Assembly: GCA_003221075.1 (NCBI GenBank)
Contig: QHUF01000163.1
Location: forward strand, 1-8,685
Origin: Gemmatimonadota bacterium
Lineage (GTDB): Bacteria; Gemmatimonadota; Gemmatimonadetes; Gemmatimonadales; GWC2-71-9
Length of the DNA stretch: 8,685 nucleotides
Reading direction: 5' to 3'
Shown: in pieces, positions 1-5,824 of the stretch
How the letters are laid out: each line of letters starts with the position of its first letter
Numbering within the stretch: position 1 is the first letter of the stretch
Made by a program: the position numbers and the translations under genes
The notes under the pieces: generated by a model
Databases searched by the model: none
What the model saw: only the letters and a program-made list of their open reading frames with translations
What the model was told of the DNA's origin: nothing

Positions 1-2
1 TC

Positions 3-416
3 CAGGAGTTCATCGAGTGGGAGCAGTTCGTGCGCTGCGTGTGCATCGGGCAGAAGGATATCCTGCCGATCCACTACGACCCAAAGGCACGGAAGTACAT
101 CGTCGACCCCGACTACCTGACGCCCGCGCTCCGCGCCCGGATCATCACCGATTCACGGACGCTCGTCGGCGCGCTGGGATACGACATGAACTCGATCGAG
201 TGGGCGGTCAAAGACGGCGTCCCCTACGCGATCGACTTCATGAATCCCGCGCCGGACTTCGACATCAACTCGCTCACCGCGGAATACTTCGACTGGGTGG
301 TGCAACACATGGCCGACCTGGTGATTCGGCTGGCGACAGCGACCCGTCGTCCCGCGGCACGCACGTTCCACTGGCAGGCGCTGTTCAAGGGCCGCGCGCG
401 GAGCCGGACATCATAG
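3..416 (+). CDS. ATP-grasp domain protein, C-terminal part (5' truncated by window edge)
   Basis: The frame is open from the first complete codon at base 3 to TAG at 414-416, giving 137 residues of a longer protein. The GTG at 30 lies inside the domain and is not a credible start. The fragment reads as the last half of an ATP-grasp ligase domain. An early strand contains RCVCIG (residues 11-16), then a stretch giving IHYDP, and near residues 76-84 comes AIDFMNPAPD. There D78 and N81 sit where the family places its metal-binding acid and Asn. The D-x-x-N spacing differs from the commoner E-x-N form. ATP-grasp enzymes activate a carboxylate as an acylphosphate and join it to an amine or thiol. 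The next gene, another ATP-grasp type, begins about 20 nt downstream, so the two are probably co-transcribed. The Arg-rich tail (GRARSRTS) is not part of the fold. The substrate cannot be read from the fragment. Confidence 0.75.
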   Translation, partial: QEFIEWEQFVRCVCIGQKDILPIHYDPKARKYIVDPDYLTPALRARIITDSRTLVGALGYDMNSIEWAVKDGVPYAIDFMNPAPDFDINSLTAEYFDWVVQHMADLVIRLATATRRPAARTFHWQALFKGRARSRTS

Positions 417-426
417 GCACGACGTC

Positions 427-439
427 GGAGGGGGGGCTG
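427..439 (+). promoter_or_regulatory. Shine-Dalgarno GGAGG with probable CTG start codon
   Basis: GGAGG at 427-431 continues into a seven-G run and is followed after 5 nt by CTG at 437-439, in frame with the circularly permuted ATP-grasp gene. No in-frame ATG or GTG occurs between the stop of the upstream gene (416) and the conserved part of the protein. The first canonical start is TTG at 470, which lacks a recognisable ribosome binding site. The spacing favours a CTG start, but this is inferred. Confidence 0.45.
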
Positions 440-1792
440 GACCAGGCGATCGGCTACTACCACGAGCTCTTGAACGATGAGCTGGGGGAAGAGTGCCAGG
501 CGACGCTCGATGCGGAACTGCGGCGCCGTGGCTTGTTTTTCGGGGAGCGGCCGCTGTGCACGGTGTTGCGCCCGCGGTTCCTGACTGCCGAGCAATACCG
601 TTATTTGCAGCGGCGCTGCGCGATCCTGCTGCGGGCCTTGGACCGCGCCTATCACGCGGCCTTCGCGGACGCTGCGCTGCGCCGGCAGTTCGGGCTCGTC
701 GATTGGGAGGAGGCCTTGATCGAGCGGGATCCCGGTTTCGCCGATGCCAGCCCGATGTCCCGCATCGATGCGTTTTATCTGCCTGAGCGGGACGTGATGC
801 ACCTCACCGAGTACAACGCCGAGACGCCCGCCGGGGCGGCGTACGGCGATGCCCTGACGGAAGCGTTCTTCGCGCTCCCGGTCATGCGGGCATTCATGCG
901 CCGGTTCGACGTGCGCCCGCTCCCCTCGCGGCACGGCGTGCTGCACGCGCTGCTCGAAGCATACGCGCAGTGGGGGCGGGGCGGGAAGCGCGGCGCGACG
1001 CCGCGCATTGCGATTCTCGATTGGCGCGAAGTGCCGACCTACAACGAGTTCGTGTTGTGGGTGGATTATTTTCGCGCCCGCGGCCTCGAGGCGCGGATCG
1101 TCGACCCCCGGGAAACCGAGCTGCAAGGGGGTCGCCTCGTGGCGGATGGTGAGGCGATCGACCTGATCTATAAGCGCGTCCTCATCAGCGAGCTGGTGGA
1201 ACGGGGCGGCCCGAATCACGCGGTGATCCGCGCCGTTCAGTCCGGCGCGGTGTGTATGGTGAATCCCTTTCGCTGCAAGCTGCTCCACAAGAAAGCGAGC
1301 CTGGCGGTGTTGAGTGACGAGCGCAATGTGGGACTGTTCTCGGACGACGAGCGTCAGGCGATCGACGCTCACATTCCCTGGACACGGGTCGTGGCGGAGC
1401 GGAAGACCCGTCATGAGGACCGGCAGGTGGACCTCGTGCCCTTCATCATCGACCAGCGCGAGCGGCTCGTGCTCAAACCGAATGATGCGTATGGTGGAGC
1501 GGGAATCGTGCTCGGATGGGAGGTGGACGGCGCGACGTGGGAACAGGCGGTCCGCGTCGCCCTCACCGAGCCATTCGTCGTACAGGAGCGCGTGCCGATT
1601 CCGAGCGAGCCGTTTCCGAGCGTCGTAAACGGCCGCGTGATCCTGGCCGACCGCATTCTGGATTCCGCGCCGTTCGCCTACCAGGGGACTCACGTCGAGG
1701 GGTGCATGTCGCGCCTGTCGACCGCTGCCCTCGTCAACGTCACGGCCGGCGGTGGATCGCAGACACCGACGTTCGTCGTGGAGGCGCGATGA
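437..1792 (+). CDS. Circularly permuted ATP-grasp family protein
   Basis: About 451 residues from the CTG at 437, or 440 from the alternative TTG at 470; the open frame reaches further upstream only over the preceding gene. The order of elements suggests a circularly permuted ATP-grasp protein (the COG2308 / CP_ATPgrasp type). NAETPAG is at residues 127-133. A Rossmann-like segment (IAILDWREVPTYNEF, then DLIYKRVL) follows. The nucleotide-binding Lys and glycine-rich stretch LKPNDAYGGAG comes late, at 346-356. The protein ends with a conserved-looking segment (CMSRLSTAALVNVTAGGG, then TPTFVVE). No signal peptide or membrane segment is seen, so it is probably cytoplasmic. Members are predicted amide- or peptide-bond-forming ligases, mostly without a known substrate. 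Its stop overlaps the start of the GCS2 gene by 4 nt (ATGA), which implies translational coupling. With a linear ATP-grasp before it and GCS2 after it, a shared biosynthetic pathway is likely. The family call is good; the reaction is unknown. Confidence 0.8.
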   Translation: MDQAIGYYHELLNDELGEECQATLDAELRRRGLFFGERPLCTVLRPRFLTAEQYRYLQRRCAILLRALDRAYHAAFADAALRRQFGLVDWEEALIERDPGFADASPMSRIDAFYLPERDVMHLTEYNAETPAGAAYGDALTEAFFALPVMRAFMRRFDVRPLPSRHGVLHALLEAYAQWGRGGKRGATPRIAILDWREVPTYNEFVLWVDYFRARGLEARIVDPRETELQGGRLVADGEAIDLIYKRVLISELVERGGPNHAVIRAVQSGAVCMVNPFRCKLLHKKASLAVLSDERNVGLFSDDERQAIDAHIPWTRVVAERKTRHEDRQVDLVPFIIDQRERLVLKPNDAYGGAGIVLGWEVDGATWEQAVRVALTEPFVVQERVPIPSEPFPSVVNGRVILADRILDSAPFAYQGTHVEGCMSRLSTAALVNVTAGGGSQTPTFVVEAR

Positions 1793-2892
1793 AGTCCCCA
1801 TCGCTCACCCTGGGGATCGAGGAGGAGTACCAGATCATCGACCCCAAGACCCGCGAACTGAAATCGTACATCACGGAAATCTTGAGCGGCGATCACCTGG
1901 TGCTGGCGCAGATAAAGCCGGAGCTGCACCAGTCGATTGTCGAAGTCGGGACTAAGGTTTGCAACACGCCGGCGGAGGCGCGCGCCGAGCTGGTGCGACT
2001 GCGGGGACAGGTCCTGGAACTGGTGGCCAGGAACGGGCTCAAGATCGCCGCCGCGGGCACCCATCCATTTTCGTCGTGGGTCGATCAACAAATCACGCCA
2101 CTGGAGCGCTACCTGGGCGTGCGGGCCGACATGGGCGAGCTGGCGCAGCGGTTGCTGATCTTCGGCACGCACATCCACATCGGCATCGAGGATCGCGAGT
2201 TCCTGATCGACGCGCTCAATGTGGCGCGCTATTTCCTGCCGCATCTCATGTGCTTGTCCACCAGCTCGCCGTTCTGGGGAGGCCGTAACACGGGACTCAA
2301 GTCCTATCGCAGCATCGTGTGGCGCGGCTTCCCCCGCACGGGCGTCCCCCGCCCGCTCAGGTCATGGAGCGAGTACACGGAATTGGTGGACCTGCTCGCA
2401 AGCACCCACTGCATCCCGGACGGGTCCAAGATCTGGTGGGATGTGCGCCCCAACTGGAGCTATCCGACGCTCGAGTTCCGGGTCTGCGACGTGTGCACGC
2501 GGGTCGACGAAGCGGTTTGCATTGCGGCCATCGTCCAGGCGATCGTGGCGAAAATCTGGAGGCTGCGGCGGGACAACATGACGTTCCGCGTGTATCCCGC
2601 GGACTTCATTGAGGAAAACAAGTGGCGCGCCGTACGCTACGGCTTCGATGGGCGGCTTGTGGACTTCGGAAAGGGGGTCGAGCTGCCGGCGCGAGAGCTG
2701 GTGCGCGAACTGCTGGTGTGGTTCATTGACGACGTCCTCGACGAGCTCGGTAGTCGCAAGGAGGTCGAGTACGCCTTTCGCATTCTCGACGAAGGGTCGA
2801 GCGCCGACCGCCAGCTCGCCGTCTATGAACGCACGAAAGATTTCAAAGCCGTGGTCGACCACGTGATCGCCGAAACGGCAGAAGGGTTATAG
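1789..2892 (+). CDS. GCS2/YbdK-type carboxylate-amine ligase (glutamate-cysteine ligase family 2)
   Basis: 367 residues, close to the usual length of YbdK-type enzymes. The ATG at 1789 is preceded by GGAGG at 1780-1784 and overlaps the stop of the upstream gene. Family marks are clear: GIEEEYQ at residues 9-15 (metal-binding glutamates), AAGTHPF, GTHIHIG at 126-132, WWDVRP at 216-221, and TLEFRVCD at 227-234. The fold is that of the glutamine synthetase/GCS superfamily. Known members use ATP to join the gamma-carboxyl of glutamate to an amine; E. coli YbdK does this weakly with cysteine. The natural acceptor is not evident from sequence. Its position between an ATP-grasp-type ligase and a gamma-glutamyl hydrolase suggests a gamma-glutamylation step in a dedicated pathway rather than general glutathione synthesis, since no standard glutathione synthetase is seen. 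The reading frame is intact and no key motif is missing. Confidence 0.93.
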   Translation: MKSPSLTLGIEEEYQIIDPKTRELKSYITEILSGDHLVLAQIKPELHQSIVEVGTKVCNTPAEARAELVRLRGQVLELVARNGLKIAAAGTHPFSSWVDQQITPLERYLGVRADMGELAQRLLIFGTHIHIGIEDREFLIDALNVARYFLPHLMCLSTSSPFWGGRNTGLKSYRSIVWRGFPRTGVPRPLRSWSEYTELVDLLASTHCIPDGSKIWWDVRPNWSYPTLEFRVCDVCTRVDEAVCIAAIVQAIVAKIWRLRRDNMTFRVYPADFIEENKWRAVRYGFDGRLVDFGKGVELPARELVRELLVWFIDDVLDELGSRKEVEYAFRILDEGSSADRQLAVYERTKDFKAVVDHVIAETAEGL

Positions 2893-3639
2893 TTGCGTCC
2901 CCCCATCATCGGTATCACCACCCAGACGCTCGAAGCCGTTCCCGATCAACTGCCGCGCTGCTGGATCATGAGTCAGCGCTACGTGCAGGTCCTCACGGCG
3001 GCAGGTGCCGTCCCGTGGGTCATCCCCCTGCTGCAAGGCGACGAGGAGACGCTGCGGGCCATCTATGAGCGGCTCGACGGCTTGTTTCTGCCGGGCGGCG
3101 TCGATATCGATCCAGCCGCCTACGATGAGCCGCGCACCGAGTTGTGCGGCCGGACCGACCCGGCGCGCGACTGGACGGAGCTGTTGTTCACGCGTTGGGC
3201 GCTCTCCGATCGGAAGCCGGTGCTTGCCGTCTGTCGCGGTGCGCAGCTTCTCAACGTGGCGGTAGGCGGCTCCCTGTATCAGGACGTGGGCGCGCAACAT
3301 CCCGATGCCATCAAGCATGATCATTTTCCCGTCGCCGGCCGCCGACGCGATGAACTGGCACACGAGGTGCGCATCGCGCCGGAATCGTGGCTGCGGCAGC
3401 TGCTGGGGACCGACACCATCGCGGTGAACAGCATGCACCACCAGGGGATCGCGCGATTGGCGCCGGGGCTCGTTCCCGTCGCCACTTCTCCCGACGGCCT
3501 GATCGAAGGCGTCGAAGGCGCGTTGGTGCGCGAGCATTTCCTGGTCGGCGTGCAATGGCATCCTGAAGACATGGTCGATGTCGATCCGCGCATGCGCCGG
3601 TTGTTCGATGCCTTCATCGAAGCGGCCAGGGGAAACTAG
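2893..3639 (+). CDS. Peptidase C26 / class I glutamine amidotransferase-like gamma-glutamyl hydrolase
   Basis: 248 residues from a TTG start that directly follows the TAG of the GCS2 gene (gap 0 nt). AGAAGGG at 2880-2886 is a plausible ribosome binding site 6 nt upstream, and no in-frame ATG occurs before MSQRY (residue 26), which would cut the first strand. The class I amidotransferase triad is complete: Cys114 in VCRGAQ, His223 and Glu225 in VQWHPED. LPGGVDIDP (66-74) supplies the oxyanion loop, and VNSMHHQG matches the PuuD-like branch. The relatives hydrolyse gamma-glutamyl amide bonds, such as gamma-glutamyl-GABA in putrescine breakdown. No other putrescine genes are present. Here it follows three amide ligases, so it may remove a gamma-glutamyl protecting group or recycle the product of the preceding ligase. 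It is probably cytoplasmic. The family assignment is firm; the substrate is inference. Confidence 0.92.
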   Translation: MRPPIIGITTQTLEAVPDQLPRCWIMSQRYVQVLTAAGAVPWVIPLLQGDEETLRAIYERLDGLFLPGGVDIDPAAYDEPRTELCGRTDPARDWTELLFTRWALSDRKPVLAVCRGAQLLNVAVGGSLYQDVGAQHPDAIKHDHFPVAGRRRDELAHEVRIAPESWLRQLLGTDTIAVNSMHHQGIARLAPGLVPVATSPDGLIEGVEGALVREHFLVGVQWHPEDMVDVDPRMRRLFDAFIEAARGN

Positions 3640-4224
3640 TCAGCGCAACACGACGCCCGCCACATACTGCGCCCACAGCGTGCCTTGGGGCACGAGCACG
3701 GGCGCCAGCCGGTCGATGACGGCGAGCCCGCCCCCCTCGCGCGACATCAGCGCGAGCTTGCGCTGCACGTCGAGGGCGGTGATCGACGCATCGCTCGTCA
3801 GCAAGACCCAGTAGCCGCTGACGTCGCTGCTGTCGTCGCGTGCGGGCGCCCCGGTCAGCAGGCTCCCCGTCGGCGCGAATTGTCCCGCGCGACCCGACAC
3901 CGGCGCCCCTTGGATGACGGGCGCCTGGATCGGGGAAGGGATGTCGCTCACGCTGATCGCGTTACCTCCGGCGCGCCGGAACGTCTTGTCGCGGCTGCGC
4001 ACGGGAAAGAAGAGTTCGATGCCGCCGTCGGGCGTCACCCAGAAGAGCACCACGTTCGCGGGCCGGAGCAGCCGAAAGTCCACTCGGCGTTCGCTGATGG
4101 CGGTGAACCCCTCGCCGAAATGCGCGACATCGCCCTGCACGTTTTGTACGACTTGCGTACGCGCGATGGCCGGCTCAGCCAACGCGAGCGACGCGCAAAG
4201 GAGAGATCGTCCGGTCATGATCAT
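3640..4224 (-). CDS. Secreted or periplasmic protein of unknown function, paralogue of the upstream gene
   Basis: 194 residues. I do not recognise a named family. The first 20-22 residues look like a short signal peptide (SLLCASLALAEPAIA, cleavage near AIA). Two in-frame ATGs exist, at 4224 and 4218; the second has GGA at better spacing. The body contains VDFRLLRPANVVLFWV and IELFFPV, with the rhythm of a beta-sandwich and some resemblance to DUF4384-type domains (weak). A Pro/Gly-rich linker (IQAPVIQGAPVSG) follows, then GYWVLLTSD. It aligns by eye with the neighbouring gene upstream: VDF/VDL, FFPV/VAPV, GYWVLLTSDA/GYWLLIVSDA, LALM/LGLM, and LWAQY/IHWAAY. It starts 6 nt after that gene ends, so the two form a small operon. 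It is convergent with the peptidase gene, stop codons abutting. The antisense frame is open over part of this stretch but shows no protein-like features. Confidence 0.75.
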   Translation of the reverse strand: MIMTGRSLLCASLALAEPAIARTQVVQNVQGDVAHFGEGFTAISERRVDFRLLRPANVVLFWVTPDGGIELFFPVRSRDKTFRRAGGNAISVSDIPSPIQAPVIQGAPVSGRAGQFAPTGSLLTGAPARDDSSDVSGYWVLLTSDASITALDVQRKLALMSREGGGLAVIDRLAPVLVPQGTLWAQYVAGVVLR

Positions 4225-4230
4225 TCCGCG

Positions 4231-4776
4231 TTAGGGGATACTCGCTCCACCGAATGGTGCGTAATACGCCGCCCAATGGATCGTGCGCGAGTCGATGAGC
4301 GGCTCGGGGATGCTTCGCACGAGATCCTCGAGCGACGGGTACGCGAGATTCATCAGCCCGAGTCGCCGCATGACGTCGCGGGCGGGTGTCGGCGCATCCG
4401 AAACAATGAGTAACCAGTATCCCGGCGCATCGGACGTCGCGCCGCCCTGCTTGAGCTGGGTGATGCGGTACTGCGTCGGCATCCCCACGCACGACTCGCG
4501 GGAATCGGCGCGAACCGTACACGACTTGCTGCTGACCGTGCGCATCGAGGTGTCGGCTCCTGACACTGCACCGCCGCGAAAGTAATGAGTGCCACGCTTG
4601 GATCTCGGGCTACCGGACACAGGCGCGACCACCTGAACGCCGAGCTCGTTCGTCACCCGCAGCGCGACGACGTAGGCGGGGGCATCGAGCGTCAAGTCGA
4701 CATCACTTTCCGTGACATCGACAATACCGGGACCGAAATCTTCGGCGGGACCAAGGCGTGCCTGCGGTGTGAGCAC
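4231..4776 (-). CDS. Unknown protein, paralogue of the adjacent secreted protein; N terminus uncertain
   Basis: 181 residues from a GTG at 4776, the first usable start in this frame. It shares the pattern of its downstream partner (VDLTLDAPAYVVALRV, VVAPVSG, PGYWLLIVSDA, RRLGLM, WAAYYAP). It has an extra insertion with two cysteines (SCTVRADSRESC), which could form a disulfide if exported. Unlike the partner, no signal peptide is encoded before the homologous region. The protein starts almost exactly where the mature partner begins, and no ribosome binding site precedes the GTG. Either the start is non-canonical and upstream, the export signal has been lost, or a frameshift lies near the 5' end. 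Only 44 nt separate it from the divergent era gene, so its promoter must overlap era. Function unknown. Confidence 0.65.
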   Translation of the reverse strand: MLTPQARLGPAEDFGPGIVDVTESDVDLTLDAPAYVVALRVTNELGVQVVAPVSGSPRSKRGTHYFRGGAVSGADTSMRTVSSKSCTVRADSRESCVGMPTQYRITQLKQGGATSDAPGYWLLIVSDAPTPARDVMRRLGLMNLAYPSLEDLVRSIPEPLIDSRTIHWAAYYAPFGGASIP

Positions 4777-4808
4777 GACGGGAGGAATGGTGTGCCGCGC
4801 ACAACCTC

Positions 4809-4814
4809 TACACT
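4809..4814 (+). promoter_or_regulatory. Possible -10 element of a leaderless era transcript
   Basis: TACACT matches TATAAT at four of six positions and ends 6 nt before the era ATG. This would place the transcription start at or within a base or two of the ATG. No Shine-Dalgarno sequence precedes that ATG, as expected of a leaderless message. The -35 region (about 4786-4791) is poor, so this is tentative. Confidence 0.3.
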
Positions 4815-4820
4815 TCGAAC

Positions 4821-5660
4821 ATGACTCGTTGCGGTACCATCGTTCTGGCCGGCCGGCCCAACGTCGGCAAGTCGACGCTGCTCAATGCACTTGTCGGCGA
4901 ACACCTTGCGATTGTATCGCCCAAGCCACAGTCCACGCGGCTCCCGGTCGTGGGGCTGCTCACGAAGGACGACACCCAATACATCTTCACCGACTCGCCC
5001 GGCTTGCTCGAGCCCGAATACCGGCTCCACGAGGCTATGCGAGCCGCCGCCCTGCGCGCGATCGACGACGCGGAGCTCATCGCGTATCTGCACCCCCTGG
5101 CGGAGCACCCGGCACCCGCGCTCGCCACCGTCGCCAGGCTCCCGCGACCTCCGCGGGCACCGATCGTCACGGTCTACACGAAAGCCGACCTTGTCGCCGG
5201 TCCGGCGGACGTGTTGGCCGTTTCAGCGCTGACGGGTGCCGGTATCGATACGATGCTCGCCACGTTACGCGACCGTCTCCCCGAAGGTCCCTTTCATTAT
5301 GATCCCGACGAGCTGGCCACGCAGCCGATGCGCTTCTTTGCGTCGGAGTTCGTTCGCGAAGCCGCCTTCGAGCAGCTGCACGAAGAGCTGCCCTACAGCG
5401 TCGCCTGCGAGATCGATGAGTTCCGGGAGGGCGCCGAGCCGGTATATATTCGGGCCGTGCTCTACGTCGAACGCGAAAGCCAGAAAGGGATCGTCATCGG
5501 CGAGGGCGGCCGCACCATCAAAGCCCTCGGCGCCGCGGCGCGCGGCAAGATCGAAGCGTTGCTGGGCCAACGCGTGTTCCTCGATCTGCACGTGAAGGTG
5601 CTTCCCAAATGGCGCCGCGATGAGCCATCCCTCAAGCGACTGGGGTACGCCACGTCATGA
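4821..5660 (+). CDS. era: GTPase Era, ribosome small-subunit assembly factor
   Basis: 279 residues. Era binds GTP and the 3' end of 16S rRNA and helps mature the 30S subunit. The GTPase motifs occur in order: G1 GRPNVGKST (11-19), the switch I region SPKPQSTR (33-40), G3 DSPG (58-61, usually DTPG), G4 TKAD (120-123, usually NKxD), and G5 SAL (135-137). The C-terminal KH domain is intact, with VIGEGG at 225-230 and a basic end (LPKWRRD). The protein is shorter than typical Era (about 300), mainly because G4 and G5 are only 12 residues apart. The segment after switch II has YLHP where VVD is usual. Start ATG at 4821 gives the standard N terminus; no ribosome binding site is visible. The stop overlaps the next start (ATGA). 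The minus-strand neighbour diverges 44 nt upstream. Confidence 0.95.
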   Translation: MTRCGTIVLAGRPNVGKSTLLNALVGEHLAIVSPKPQSTRLPVVGLLTKDDTQYIFTDSPGLLEPEYRLHEAMRAAALRAIDDAELIAYLHPLAEHPAPALATVARLPRPPRAPIVTVYTKADLVAGPADVLAVSALTGAGIDTMLATLRDRLPEGPFHYDPDELATQPMRFFASEFVREAAFEQLHEELPYSVACEIDEFREGAEPVYIRAVLYVERESQKGIVIGEGGRTIKALGAAARGKIEALLGQRVFLDLHVKVLPKWRRDEPSLKRLGYATS

Positions 5661-5824
5661 GTCTCGCTCCCGACCTGCTCGCGATTCTCGTCTGCCCGAA
5701 ATGCAAAGGCCCGCTCGAGCATCGGACGAATCCGGAAGCGCTTGCCTGTCACACCTGCCGTCTGGTCTACGCCGTCGAAGACGACATTCCCATCATGCTC
5801 ATCGATGAGGCGAAGAGCTTCTGA
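5657..5824 (+). CDS. Trm112-like zinc-ribbon protein
   Basis: 55 residues, typical for the bacterial Trm112/YcaR (UPF0434) family. ATG at 5657 overlaps the era stop by 4 nt, so translation is probably coupled. The zinc ribbon is complete: CPKC at residues 13-16 and CHTC at 31-34, followed by the usual short tail with IPIML. The eukaryotic and archaeal relative Trm112 activates methyltransferases that modify tRNA, rRNA and release factors. Bacterial versions are less well defined, but a role near translation fits the neighbouring era. It lacks a signal peptide and is presumably cytoplasmic. The last 20 nt overlap the start proposed for the next gene. Confidence 0.9.
   Translation: MSLAPDLLAILVCPKCKGPLEHRTNPEALACHTCRLVYAVEDDIPIMLIDEAKSF

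Noticed and set aside
17..436. Extension of the permuted ATP-grasp frame to GTG at 17
   Set aside because: This part overlaps the ATP-grasp fragment in another frame and its translation is Arg/His/Pro-rich and unlike a domain.
224..1801. Long minus-strand open frame of 525 codons
   Set aside because: It is antisense to the permuted ATP-grasp gene and upstream ATP-grasp fragment, is rich in Arg/His without recognisable motifs, and is a product of high GC content.
3685..4413. Plus-strand open frame of 242 codons over the minus-strand pair
   Set aside because: It spans the boundary of two paralogous minus-strand genes, has no motif, and the minus-strand proteins show a signal peptide and mutual similarity.
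4712..5302. Plus-strand frame with GGAGG before an ATG at 4787
   Set aside because: The translation overlaps era in another frame and is Arg-rich without domain features; the ribosome-binding-like sequence is probably coincidental.
4821..5660. Era as a decayed gene because of TKAD and the short G4-G5 span
   Set aside because: The frame is intact, all G motifs are recognisable and the KH domain with VIGEGG is complete.
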